From positions 19,383,024-19,447,023 of the forward strand of contig OY987231.1 of NCBI GenBank assembly GCA_963920705.1: 64,000 bases of DNA, in the 5' to 3' direction. Position numbers and translations under genes: made by a program. Of this stretch, positions 11,765 through 23,651 are shown in pieces (the stretch's first letter is position 1; the number at the start of each line of letters is the position of its first letter). The notes below the pieces were generated by a model, which saw nothing but the letters and a program-made list of their open reading frames with translations, did not search any database and was not told the DNA's origin. Source of the DNA: Odiellus spinosus (lineage: Eukaryota; Arthropoda; Arachnida; Opiliones; Phalangiidae).

Positions 11765-12043
11765 TTAAAGGGAGAATGCAACCTAACATCGTGATTTTTT
11801 TATCGATTCCTTTTCGTTTAAATAGGCATAAATTCACCCATTGAACGCTATTGGAGATCTCGCCTTAACGATGGGTGCTCTCTCATTGGTCGCTGATTTA
11901 TCAATGCGATGAAATTCACGACCTCCATGAATCAGGGTAACTTTTAAATTTATTTTTATGGTGCAATAGGCCTATTTTTTAAACGATAAGAAATCGATAA
12001 AAAAAAAAAACTTGTTGTTAGGTACGTTGCATTCTACCTTTAA
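11765..12043. mobile_element. TTAA-bordered TIR element
   Basis: Starts TTAAAGGGAGAATGCAACC and ends GTTGCATTCTACCTTTAA. Subterminal repeats around ATCGATTCC / CGTTTAAATAGG are inverted at the right end (AATAGGCCTATTTTTTAAACG). About 279 bp, no coding capacity. The TTAA borders suggest a piggyBac- or Kolobok-like mobiliser, not proven. Confidence 0.75.
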
Positions 12044-12714
12044 GAACAATATGAGAATTCTAATTATAGTGTTTTTAAATAGCAGCCCAAACCCTATAAT
12101 TATCATTTAGAAGATAATTATAAAAAACAGCTAATTATTGATGCTTATTTCTTACTTGCGAAACTTACTTGCCTGTGTCTAATTTTATACCGCGGAACCA
12201 AAAGAATTGTAGAAACCCAAGATCATTATACAAATGACTCGTAGAAATGCACAGAATATGCCCTTTGATACTTTCTTTCACCTAAATCTCCTATGAAATC
12301 GAAAATAACGGAATTTTTTTATCCCCCTTCAAAAGCCATCATTAGTACTTAAAGATCATATTTACCAGGAGAAACTTCCTCTAACTCGCTTTCGTACTCG
12401 TTTTTCTACGGTTATGACGTCAAATTCTATAAAACAAAACTCGGATAATTATTACAAGAAACGTTTTATTGTTTTCATGGAACGAACATAAAATAGAAAA
12501 TATTTTTTTTTTTTCGTTAACGTTTAAAAACGAATCGAATAAAAGGGGAAAAAATTTTACAGATATGTTTCTGTACACGGTAACACGATTGGTTTTTCTT
12601 ACTTTTATAATTCAGCTAAATATCTTTCGAACCGAAAGAAAAAATATCACAACTTGAATTTTTCGACATAGGCTTCATATTTACACTTAAAACGTCTTCT
12701 TTAATGTTGTTATT

Positions 12715-12720
12715 TTTATT
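12715..12720 (-). promoter_or_regulatory. Candidate poly(A) signal of the coiled-coil gene
   Basis: AATAAA on the minus strand about 60 nt after the stop; another is at 12465-12470. Chance occurrence is likely in this AT-rich DNA. Confidence 0.35.
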
Positions 12721-12781
12721 TTTTAACTCACGGGCTATTTGTGGGGTTAAAGATATTATTATTATTATTATTTTTTTTTTT

Positions 12782-14659
12782 TCACAGTAGTTCTTCGTCA
12801 ATGGATAAGTCCAATAATTGGGATATGTTCGAGGGTTCTTCGCGATGCCTGGCAACGCGACCGCGTTCCGACGCTAGGTACCTTTCGACGTGTTGACTCG
12901 CGTTCGCGTACTTGGCTTTGGGCCGCGACGAAGACGTTGCGGTGGCCCTGGACGAGGCTCGCGACAAATCTTTGGCAGGACTAACGTTGACGTCGAGGGA
13001 ATCCTCGAAATCAACCTTGGACCCTTTTTCGTCTTCGGCGCTTTGCGACAACGGGTCGAACTCGCTGCAGATGCTCTCCAGGTCGACTTTGTCGCGCGGG
13101 CTGACGTTGGACGGCCGGTTCTTTGGAGCTTGACTAGCTGTGGCACCTTCCCTTAGGAACGAGGAAGGGAGATATTTCGTTGTCTTTCGCGTCGGAACGT
13201 CGAAAAAGTCCGTTCCTTCGTCCTCTTCGCCAGATTCTTGACTCAAATCTAAATAACCGGCTTCGTTAGACGCGAAGATTTCTTTCAGGACGTGGTGATT
13301 GGGACCCCCCGTCGAGTATAGCACGGGCGGTAACGATAAACAACCGTTACTTTTACTCTTGGTCGATTGTTCGGTGAAATCGATAAAACTAGCCGTGGTC
13401 TCGGATTCAATTTGACCGATAGCCAAGAAGGGCTCCAAATCCGAATACTGGTTCAAGGCGTTTAAGTCCTTTTCCAATCGACCGACTTTGCCCCTGGCGC
13501 TCGTTAAATCTTCCCGCGCTAAATCCAACTCGCGTTTCTTGCTATCGTAAAGCTTACCGAATTCGTTCTTCTCCCTCACGAGTTTATCGATATTCCTTCT
13601 CAACTTGGCTTGAGAGAGATCGGACTCCTTGGCACTGACGGCTCGCGCTTTCTCGGCTTCCTCCACTTTGGTGACCAGCACCTCGTTCTCGAGAATGTAC
13701 GCCAACAGCTGCCTTTGAAGTTCTAACACGTTTTTCTCTTTCAAGATACTCGACATTTTACTTTTACTATCTTCCAGACTACGCGGTCTTTCCGTTTTCT
13801 CTAGCGGCGCCGTCATGGGTTCCGTCATCGGGGCTTGAAACGCGACGCCACCCGTTTTTTTGACGGACGACGTTATCTGGCTTTTAACGAATTTTTTGTG
13901 CAATTCGTGGATGGTGCTTTCCAGCTGTTTCTTTTCCGCCAAAACTAGTTCCATTTTACTGTCCATTAAAGAACGATCGAAGGTTAACTTCTCGACGTAT
14001 CGCTCGGCTAATTCCGCCCTCTTCCTTAAAGTCTCGTTTTCTTTCTTAACATCCCGTAATTGAAGTTGCAAACTCCGACAAGTGTGTACTAAATTGGTTT
14101 TATCCTCGGTGGCGACATCCGAATCCGTCAGTAATCGTTCTTGATCGTGAATCTGTATCCTCATTCGTAAACTTTTCAATTCAATCTCGTCGAGGACCCT
14201 CATTAACTCGACCGATCCGTCGACTTCCGGTTTACTAGCGGCACCCCGAGTGACTCCCGAGGAGGAAGGTTGGGGCGCGGTATTCAGACTCATCTGGATT
14301 TGACAGTCGGAATCGACTCCGCTGTCTTGTTTATTCTCGGGGTCATTGTCACCCCCGCTCTTAACGAAATCTTCCTTTTTCTTGTTGGACGAAGTCGTTA
14401 CGGCATTGACTGGCACGGCCATATCTGAGAATCTTCTGTTCGGAGGGTTGGCAACGTTTATTTCGACCAAACGATTCGATTGTGGCACGCTCGATTTCCG
14501 GTTAGTACCGTACATGGCAGAATTTGGGGAAACGAGGCCCGGATAAGAGGAGGAGGCCTCCCGCAAGAGTCTCGACTCCGAATCCAAGCGCAGCTCGTGT
14601 ACCGCTTCGAACACTTCTTCCTGTACTTGCTCCAGATTTTTAACTCTATCTTTCAGTTC
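12782..14659 (-). CDS. Coiled-coil protein, last coding exon
   Basis: 1878 nt, 625 codons and a TGA stop (12782-12784). Clearly GC-richer than its surroundings (many CG-ending codons), which supports real coding. The reading frame runs on upstream into an AT-rich hydrophobic stretch, but acceptor ttttcgaaaag|gaactg at 14660-14661 fits the preceding exon's phase better than starting there. Confidence 0.88.
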   Translation of the reverse strand, partial: ELKDRVKNLEQVQEEVFEAVHELRLDSESRLLREASSSYPGLVSPNSAMYGTNRKSSVPQSNRLVEINVANPPNRRFSDMAVPVNAVTTSSNKKKEDFVKSGGDNDPENKQDSGVDSDCQIQMSLNTAPQPSSSGVTRGAASKPEVDGSVELMRVLDEIELKSLRMRIQIHDQERLLTDSDVATEDKTNLVHTCRSLQLQLRDVKKENETLRKRAELAERYVEKLTFDRSLMDSKMELVLAEKKQLESTIHELHKKFVKSQITSSVKKTGGVAFQAPMTEPMTAPLEKTERPRSLEDSKSKMSSILKEKNVLELQRQLLAYILENEVLVTKVEEAEKARAVSAKESDLSQAKLRRNIDKLVREKNEFGKLYDSKKRELDLAREDLTSARGKVGRLEKDLNALNQYSDLEPFLAIGQIESETTASFIDFTEQSTKSKSNGCLSLPPVLYSTGGPNHHVLKEIFASNEAGYLDLSQESGEEDEGTDFFDVPTRKTTKYLPSSFLREGATASQAPKNRPSNVSPRDKVDLESICSEFDPLSQSAEDEKGSKVDFEDSLDVNVSPAKDLSRASSRATATSSSRPKAKYANASQHVERYLASERGRVARHREEPSNISQLLDLSIDEELL

Positions 14660-16902
14660 CTTTTCGAAAAGGAATATATAAAAAAAGACAAATATCACGC
14701 CTGCGAAATTGATATCGTAACTAAACGCCCGCCCCCGACCAATATTCGCGTTTAAGTATCAATGACAAATACCAATAAAGGTTAGCTTCGCAGCGTCACT
14801 CCATAGCTCGATAAAATATATATATATATATAAACTATCAGTATCTCGCATCCTCGGGATAAAAACGAATTTCTTGACAACTTGACAAGAACCGCTTCGC
14901 AAATCGCTCTAGAACACGATAATGGAAGATAATACCCATTTACGAGGCTTCGCCGCGACCTAATTACTATCTACCGTATAAAAGTACTCGAAGAAAAGTA
15001 ATCCTATGGCCTAGAGCCAGATAAAGTTGCGGGAAACTCTATATAGAAAAATAGAAAACACCTACGCTCCCTACAGAACGTTCGGAAACAAAACTTCCGT
15101 AAGAAACGGCGTCGCTATACGAGAAATATTTATTTCGCGGAGAGAAAACTTCGATACTAAGGTGGTTTAAACTTACTAAAGCGAGATAAATGAAATATAA
15201 AGTGTAACGGGTAAACTAAATGTGACAAAACACTTTAAAAAGTCTATTTATCATAATTTACACGCTCGAATTACTCGAGTCTGACCGCAACCGGTACTTT
15301 GAACAAAAAACCAGACGTGGCCAAGCGTGTATGGAGTGACGGTGCAATGTACACGATGGACCGACAGTCCGGAACCATTTAACGATCGAAAATGCTTATG
15401 AATTTCCGCAATATCCAGTTAGATTTCCAGGGAAAGACGTGTATAGCATGCTACGGAGAGAATTACATCCCATAACATCTACGGATAATACATTGACTTT
15501 ATAATATCATTTACTAGTGCCAAATATGTACATAAGTTACAAAATCACTGCACTGTACTGGGCCATTACTCCTATATATATGTGAATCAAACTAAATTCA
15601 AAGTTTTGACTCAATTTGTTCAATTAACTATAGTTATATGGTGTGAATACGAAAAATATTCGTAGACAATTTTTCAGACTCATCTAGTTGAATCAAAAAA
15701 ATTGTATCGTATGAACAAGGCTTTAGTAATTACACAGAATAAAATTATAGAAGTAATTCTACGTACCAGGCCTTTAAAAACATTATTAAAAGCTCAAGCG
15801 AGACGCGAAGTTGAAAAAGAGCCAAGAGTTAGAAAGTTCCTTTTACTTGAACTTTTTAACAAAGTTTTTAAAGGCATATCCAAGCAAAATTTATTCTATA
15901 ATTTGTTTCTGTATAATTATTAAATCATAGACATGAAAAGCGTTTTATATTTAAGACTTAGTAAGGTTGGAAAGTGATATCGTAAAATATTCTATGAACT
16001 TTTGGTGACACTAACGAGCGATAACTCGGGTGTCGAAAGAATTTTAACACTATGCACTCTCGAGGTTGATCTAAGGGAACTCAGATCTACTGCAGCATCA
16101 AGAATATGAGTATCACTCCCTGGCAAAGGGAGTGCTCTTCTTACAAGCTCTTAATATCCATGCAAAATAAGGTTATGCAAAGTTTTCTACGGTAGTAGTA
16201 GCCACATTCAGAATAACCTTGAATTTTCAGCAAGTGCAATAAGCGAGGCTCCCACTTATCTTTTTGAAACCATGGATAAGAGTAATACAAGAATGCATCT
16301 TGAAACTTAAAAAACTAATTGAAGCAGTGTAAAATATGTTGTGAAATAACTCGGGCAATATGTGCCTTTACGTTTACCATACCTTTAACATCGTAATTCG
16401 TGCCAATTGACCTTGCAAAGCAGAAACGTTCAATAGCGGGTATTTCTTAACCTAGATGCCAATATTGAAAACCAAGCTAGACGTGACTTCTTCAATAATT
16501 GAACCAAGTTCACCACGCGAAAGCCCAATTCTTCCTCCCACTTTCTATTCTCGTAACTTTCCTTACCCTTTATTTCCTAGACTAGCGGGAAATCGGAAAT
16601 CGTTAAGAGTATTCTATCATTGATAGTTATAGACCGTTCAATATTTAGTTCGCGAAACAACTAACGGAAACAAAAAGAGCAGTTCTGAAAATGTTACTCA
16701 CTTTAATGGCGACGAGCGACTTGGCCTGTTCCCGAACGAGAAAATAAATGGGTGCTGGTATGGGCATCGCGTTGGTCACTTGTCGACTGTTCTGAGAAGA
16801 CATCTTGCTGTTGTTCGACGATACTGTCTCCGTCGACGGCGACGTGCCATGTTGTTGCCTCCGCTGTTGAGCGTTGTTGATACGACGCTGCTGTTGCTGA
16901 CC
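12782..16902 (-). CDS. Coiled-coil protein of unknown function (5' end not placed)
   Basis: Two minus-strand coding exons, 16902-16702 and 14659-12782, join in phase 0 to give at least 692 residues; the join reads VREQAKSLVAIK|ELKDRVKNL. I do not recognise the family. Counting from the first visible residue: 1-67 is Gln/Arg/Ser-rich; about 68-105 is helical; 106-213 is a Ser/Pro/Asn-rich, probably disordered stretch with an SGVDSD-type acidic patch; 214-327 and 364-474 are long heptad-bearing coiled coils (for example LQLQLRDVKKENETLRKRA); and 475-692 is a Ser/acidic tail ending LLDLSIDEELL. No signal peptide or membrane segment is visible in this part. A cytoskeletal or scaffold role would fit but is a guess. 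The gene converges on the FSTL5-like gene. Confidence 0.8.
14660..16701 (-). other. Intron of the coiled-coil gene
   Basis: 2.0 kb of AT-rich DNA without a recognised element. An open frame at 15702-15923 (+) has no features I can interpret. Confidence 0.6.
16702..16902 (-). CDS. Coiled-coil protein, upstream coding exon
   Basis: 201 nt (67 codons) between acceptor tactcgtgtag|ggtcag and donor attaaa|gtgagt on the minus strand. The frame GQQQQRR...NSKMSSQNSRQ...YFLVREQAKSLVAIK has phase 0 at both ends and flows into the coiled-coil exon. An in-frame stop directly upstream shows that an acceptor is needed. The longer frame over this DNA is a shadow in another phase. Confidence 0.75.
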
Positions 16903-17021
16903 CTACACGAGTAATCCAATAAGATATCCAAGCGTTAGAAAAACGTTTCGGCACGAGATTGTGGAATAAATAAGTTTTTAAGAAGAAAAAGAAAAAAAAA
17001 GAAACCCGCGAAATTTAATAC

Positions 17022-17096
17022 TTTCAGGCGGTAGAGTGAGGCCCCGGGGAATTTCAGAAGGAATGGCATACATTCGAGTGTCCAAAGTAGCTTCTA
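17022..17096 (-). other. Possible further exon, phase unresolved
   Basis: On the minus strand, acceptor catctag and donor ctgaaa|gtatta bound 75 nt that read EATLDTRMYAIPSEIPRGL in a plausible, GC-richer frame. Its phase (1-1) does not fit the phase-0 start of the exon at 16902, so it may belong to another isoform or be chance. Confidence 0.25.
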
Positions 17097-20000
17097 CTAG
17101 ATGACATTTTTTTTTTTATTTTTCTCCTCAAGAAGGGAGATGTTAATATTTCTCGACGTAAAATCGGTTTTTTGGAGAAGCAAATGTTTTTCTTACAGCA
17201 CTAGGAGGAAAAATTTAGAACGGTTTATATCCGTCCGTCCGGAACGAAAAACTCGCGTGTCTGTTCGCGATTCCATACAGAGTAGAAATGCGACGGGGCT
17301 GATCGAAAAACGAACGAGCTTACGTTTTAGAGTAGGAGTATAGGAGAGTTGGGGAAGTATTTTTTAAACTCAAGGGGGGAGAGGAGAGCTGATGGATTAG
17401 GATAAAAACAGGGGGGCACCCGGGACGAGCTAGTTTCCGATTTCCGTCTAAGCAAATAGATCGTACACCATATTATTCGCTGCATACTATAAAACCCTCC
17501 CCAAGTTCTCTCTTGAAACTGAACTAATACAGTCGCAGTGTTTGTAGAAAGTATAAAAAAATGATGGTTTTAGAAAGACAGAAAAAAAAGTAGAGGTGGA
17601 GCGGTCAAATCGTAAACTATAGGAGATGAAAAGTAGGTTTATGGTCCAGTTTGTTTGTTAGTTTTATGACCGGGACCGATAAACATGAGTCCAAAAAGAA
17701 GGCCCGCTCTGGTACAGAGAGACAAAGAATATATATGGAAAATTTTCACTACATCTAGCTATTTAGCATATGGAATTTGTCACAAAGAATGCTGTTTTAT
17801 ATTAGATTGGGGCGTCATTAAAGTTCAAGAGTTAGATTTTGATTGACCACATATTTTTAAAGCAATATTCAATAATTTCCTAGAACAATGCGAGTTAATT
17901 TAATAATAAACCACCAATTCAAAATTTTATGTCAACACATAATCTTTCGCTATTCCTCGGCGAAAATTCATCGAAATTATAACTTTATAGCCAATGGCGT
18001 AATAGATTCTTGACAGACTCACTGTTCATGAGTGTACAAGTATTTTAAATGCTTGAGCAACTTTGTAACACCTTAATTTGTTTTTATATCATAAAGAAAA
18101 TATGCAATGTCATGCTTAACGGTCTTACGCTACTTATAACTTTATTTCAAACGTAGAATTTGAGGTGGAATTAACTGTAAAATATTTCTAAAGCATCATA
18201 GTAGAAATAATTACGTATCTAATTTACTAAAAAAAAAGAATATTAAAAACCATCAGTATATCACTAGAGCAGTAATCTCAGTTTCTTGAACTCATTAATC
18301 TAGCCATGGGAGTCCTTCCGTTAATCATTAATGAAGATGGGGAGAAAAGAGGCCCTTCATTAAGTGAAACAGATTACCAAGAATACATATATATATTTAT
18401 CAGATTGTCAAAATCTTTAATGAAAGTATCCTAGCTGATGTATTAAATAAACTCAAGCATCTTTTTAAAAGTTAAGAGCATACTCTTAAATCTCAACCAT
18501 ATATTAATGAAAGTACGTCTAATCAGAAGTCTATAAAAATGGCATTCGTGGTGAAGTTCACAACTACATTTTCTTGCAATGTTCCAAAGGGTATGGTTCC
18601 CATCTCTCCCAAGTTAACAGTTCTCCCAAAAACATGTACTTAATTCATTTTCAACCCGTAATTTAGGTTAGAAAACTTAGAATGAGAGAAAAAGGAATTG
18701 GGAGAACTTTTTTGGGTGAAATGGGGGGTTATTTTCACGTTAATTACTTAAGAAGGCGACATTTCGGAGTAATATTTTGTCAGAACAAACCTTATTCCCC
18801 GCGAAAAAGCGCGTTGAATGAATTTTCACGCTCAATTTATATTCGCCTAGTAAAAATCAGTGGAAACTAGCCTTAACGAGACCGTATTACGAATACTTCG
18901 ATCTAGAACTATTAACAATGGATACCTATCTTAATAGATAGTTGTTACTACTTTTGCCTGTACTGTTTGCCGTTAGAGGACGCTAATGAAAGCTAGATTT
19001 TTATCTATTAAAATAAAGGTTAATAGTCCTAGCCTCAATGTCGCTCGACAAAATTTGTAACATAGTGTTTCCGCTCAGGACGACGAAATTTTAATGTTTC
19101 AATGAAACTTCCCCTAAAGGCTTTTTAGATTTCTGGTTCAATAATATCTTGGTAATTAACCCACCGATGACTAACCAAGGTTATCACCTACCAGTATGGC
19201 GGTCGTACGAAACAATCATGATACTGTTGGCAATCTTGCTTAATAACTTTACATCCAGGAAATCGCTTTGATATAAAAACGGTTGGGTCACCTTCTGCCT
19301 ACACTAATATATACACGTACCTAGAGATAATAGATAAGGGTGGGTTGCGTAATTTCTCCTCAGGGCGTAGGCTATTTATAAAGGAGGGTCCATTCTTAAT
19401 TATTTTGTTAAACATTAAAATATTACGCCCTGAAGTCGACACAATTTAACCTAATATAAAAGAATTTCAGCGCACCCGACTTTGAAATCTACAGAAATCT
19501 CAAATTTTGATATCAATTGGAAAAAAACACCTGCTACTATTACAAACGGTCTCGTTGTCGCGACTATCGAGTCGACTAAAATATAAACGTTTGTATGATG
19601 CATGCACGGGTATTTCGAAGCAGCTGTACTGCCGAATACAGAGTAACGGAGGAAACTTTATCATCATTCTCACAGATATTCACGATATAAATGAAATTTT
19701 CATAATCCGAAATTATTTCTCTTTTACCCTTTTTAGAAGTCGTATCAAAATTTCTTTTTTTAAAACTTTTTTTGCGAAATATTTTTGGGGCTGAATTTTT
19801 GGTTTTTTCCCTGAGAATTCGTTACGGATAGCAAGTCAACCATGTTAAAATTTTGTGTAAAAATAGTCCATACGATATATTAGCCCTCGTATGAGAATAT
19901 ATGTAAAGAGAAAGTAAAACTATATTAATAAAATATCATTAATAATTTTTAATCTTTACTGTGCATCAATAAAAACTGATCAAGTGCCTAGGGATTAAAT

Positions 20001-21040
20001 GTTTTTGATTTGGGGAGGAGGAGTTGATTTTGGCGCCTCTTTGATAGGCCCAACTGTTAGGCTCTTGCCTCTAGGCGCCCCTTGCGCACAAGTTGGGCAT
20101 GCTTCAAGATTTTAGGGGGATAAATTGTACCCTTAACCCAACCCCACCCTATGCCACAAACTGATTTTCTTGCAAAGCCCCCTGTAGAACTTGGACAGAG
20201 AAAGGGTTTCACGATAATTAAAAGGACAATCCTATGACGTCATTAAATTAGTAAAATCCAGAAGAAATTAGAAAATACTTTAAATGGGAAGGAAAAAGAA
20301 AAGTAAAATTCTATGTGACAGTATACTATTCCTTTATGTATTTATTTATAGCAAAAAAAAAATTAATTTTTAAAAATTTTTAGATATAAACATTAAAAAC
20401 AACATCGAAGTGTTTTAATAGGGTAGAACCAAGTGGTAAAACTAAGATTGCAACTTTTTCCCTATAGAGTATTACACTGCGTTAATTTGCTGTCTTTTGC
20501 AAACATCTTTGCAACCATGATCTTATCTTTTAATAAGATATGTAACCATAAAAATAATAATGGGGACTTTACCTTAGAACTTGCTCAACACTTTATCTGA
20601 TTACTTTCGTACCTTAATCTGTTCAAAACTAATTTGCATCAGAACCAAAACTGAGGCGGATTAATACACAATATTAAACCTTATAGGGAATAAAAGTACT
20701 TTTGTATGATGATCTTTAAAGTTGATGGTGTTAAAATGGTATTTATACGTTTCTTTTAAGAGTTTTTTCATTAAATTATAGGTTCAAGTATTTCCTTCGG
20801 GCTTATTCCGTTATTTTACTTACGAAAAAATAATTGTTATTAAAATGCTAAATAAAGTTACAATAAATTATTTTTATGGTAGTAAAACCCACTGCAACTG
20901 GTAAGAAATACAAGATTTGCATTTATAATAACAACGTCGTAAATATCAAACCTTTCCTGCGATATAAAAATTTAAAACTTAAACTTTATGTGGAATAATT
21001 ATATGTTAGGAGTTTCTAGTACAATTATTTCCCGAATCAT

Positions 21041-21105
21041 CTACGTCAGCTATTGTAGAGCCTACAGTTGATTCTCGCGCGTTCTGGCACGTGATAAAGC
21101 CGCTT
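21041..21105. repeat. Dispersed repeat shared with 54770-54842
   Basis: Contains GCCTACAGTTGATTCTCGCG and TTCTGGCACGTGATAAAGCC; the reverse complement of both occurs at 54770-54842. Confidence 0.7.
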
Positions 21106-21200
21106 TCGCGCGGTCTTTTTTGTAAAAGTACTTATCGCAGAAAGTCCTACTTTTAGTATGATAATTATCGTTAATTACTGTTCAGAAGTAAACAACATCA

Positions 21201-21360
21201 TATAGGGAGTCGGCAAGGAAGATATTGAAACGTCATTGGCATCTATCTCTCACCCCTTAGTGAGGGAGTTGGAGTATTCTTCCTTACAAACGCTCCCTAA
21301 GTAACGGGGTTACATGACGTCAGGCTTCCTTCCCCCTTGGCTGTATGCCGTCTCCCTATA
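21201..21360. mobile_element. Short TIR element
   Basis: Left TATAGGGAGTCGGCAAGGAAG; right end inverted begins TATAGGGAGACGGCATACAG. About 160 bp. Confidence 0.6.
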
Positions 21361-22231
21361 CCGTAAAAAAAAACCTACACATTTTTGAAGTTTCTTAAGA
21401 ACGCGATAACATAGAGATATAAAATTTTGATAAAACTAAAAATTTATTACTTTAAGCCTTGGTTAGAAAATTTTCACATCTGAGGGGTGTGTATCTTTAC
21501 TAAATCTAGGTAAGTAAAGTATTATTATAATTACTGGTAAAATAATTACATATTAATTTAATAAATCAAACTTATTATACGTTCCGTATCGATTAAATTT
21601 AAACTGCTGATTTATTATTTAATATTATTATGATTATTACCAGTTTTCTTGATATAAGGAAATAAAATGATTATTTTTAGAAAATTAACCAAATTTCATC
21701 AAGCCATTAATTAAAATTAATAATGATATTCTAATCTTCGTTTTTATGAATCGAATATTGATTTAATGCATTATAAGAAAATATGTAAGAAATATTCCTT
21801 CAATAGATTTTTTTTATTTCTTTTTAGTTTAAAAAACGTTCATTATATTTAAATTGATTAAGGTCGTTTTTAAACTTCAAATATTATATCATTAACTAGT
21901 CAAAAGCGAGGGAAATTAATAACGTTTCTATATAATATAAATCTATATTATAAAATTAATTAAAACGTTTTATAATTTTAAAGATAATTGGAATTTGAAA
22001 AGACTAAAATTAACATAAATTACGTAACTCCCTGTATGGCGTGGAGTAATATTTATATTTCTTTTTTCTTTTTGAAAGAGCCGACGGACGCATGACTTGA
22101 TACTAAACACCTTGACCTATACCAGAGACAGATTCAGAAAAAAATTGAGTTTCAGCCATAGTTTACAGCACGAATCAAAATAGACGATCTTCTATCTCTA
22201 TCATTTTTGATTTCTTAGAAAGATATATTTC

Positions 22232-22635
22232 TTAAAGGGAAAATGAAAGGCCGAAACAAGCTATTTTTAATCGATTAAGAATGCTAAAATAATGAGAAAA
22301 ACAATAATATAACTCACCAAAAATATTTCGTTATTTTATAACGGCGAACTAGGCGAGCCGTATTTTTTTTAATATTCAGGTCTGATCTAGTCGCCAATCA
22401 TGAGCGAGTACGCGTATTTTTAAAATACGCGTACTCGCTCGTGATTGGCGACAAGAACAGCCGCGAATATTAAAAAAATACAGGTCGTGCTAGCCTAGGC
22501 TTAGCACCGGAACTTTGGAAATTGATTATAAAATAACGAAATATTTTTGGTGAGTTATATTATTGTTTTTCTCATTATTTTCGCATTCTTAATCGATTAA
22601 AAATAGGTTGTTTCGGCCTTTTATTCTCCCTTTAA
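22232..22635. mobile_element. Long fold-back TTAA element
   Basis: 404 bp. Left TTAAAGGGAAAATGAAAGG, right CCTTTTATTCTCCCTTTAA. The arms stay complementary for well over 100 bp, and the centre (about 22390-22451) is a near-perfect palindrome around ACGCGTATTTTTAAAATACG. TTAA at both borders. Confidence 0.85.
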
Positions 22636-23651
22636 AACTGATTCATTTTATTGGTTAGATTTTTCCCACACTAAAATTAAAACTTAATGCTTAAATTAAA
22701 TTACTCAAAAACTTTATCTAAAAATTGTAAAAAAATCTATATTACTTTTTTAGCAGTTGAATTAAAAAAAAAACCCACAAAAAACAGTAGTTTCATTTAA
22801 GCTTACATTTTCTATTTAAATTGGGGAAAAAAATACTTAAAAGTCAATATCAGATTAAGTTTGGTGTAGAGGAAAAGCTAGACCACACTGTATTTCATAG
22901 ATATTGAAATATTCTTAAATTTGGTCGTGATGAAAATTAAAGTTGCTCCGACTTTGAACGGTGGAAAATTCTACCTATAAATTAATCTCACGAAATCTTC
23001 GGGAAAAATTTGCAACCAACTTATTTTTTTCATGACCTAAATGCTCGGATATGACCTCGCACGTTTGAATTATTAGATTTTTTTTTTTAATTTAAAGAAA
23101 GATTCATAAACGAGAATGTTGATATTAATTTTTCATTAAAACAATATAATTTTTTTCTTTTGTAAAATTACGGTTCAATCTAAACAAATACATATTCCAC
23201 CCTTTTTCAAGGTTTTTCGTGTAAATCTTTAATTCCGTGAATAATTTTCTCCCATACGCGAGATTTCGTGAATTTAGTACCCATTATTTTAAGACTAAAT
23301 AATATATTTTTTTTTAACCATTTATCATCTCCAAATTATTCCATCGTGATGTTGAATTATTACGAATTTGTACGAATGAGTAGGACGAATGATTCTTAGA
23401 ATATATTAGTTTTAAAAATTCCACGAATATGAAATAAATTTGTTTTATGCGGGTACTATATATATCATTAGTTTAATTACGATTTTAAAGTTTATTTACT
23501 TTACCCGATTGATAATAAATAAGATTACAAACACGTAATTAAAATGATAATCTATAAATGATATTATTTAAATATTCATTCATAATAAACTGTTTTTGCT
23601 ACATGTATATTATTTAATTTAGTTTTTCCAAATAAATCTGTAAACGATATG

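Larger units (their letters stand above)
9363..12781. other. AT-rich gap between two convergent genes
   Basis: Contains 3' untranslated sequence of the FSTL5-like gene with unknown end, many A/T homopolymers, a family B element (10719-11136) and a TTAA-bordered element (11765-12043). No coding exon seen on either strand; the short frames at 9674-10170 are products of A-rich sequence. Confidence 0.6.
17100..23651. other. AT-rich DNA without a gene
   Basis: No exon-like stretch seen. Contains TIR elements at 21201-21360 and 22232-22635 and a GC-rich repeat at 21041-21105. Could be intergenic or the first intron of the coiled-coil gene. Confidence 0.55.

Noticed and set aside
12890-13156. Plus-strand frames opposite the coiled-coil exon
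   Set aside because: Antisense shadows of GC-rich coding sequence.
16703-16954. 83-residue frame starting at 16954 (-)
   Set aside because: A shadow of the 67-codon exon; it ends in a stop right before the donor and its phase does not join the coiled-coil exon.
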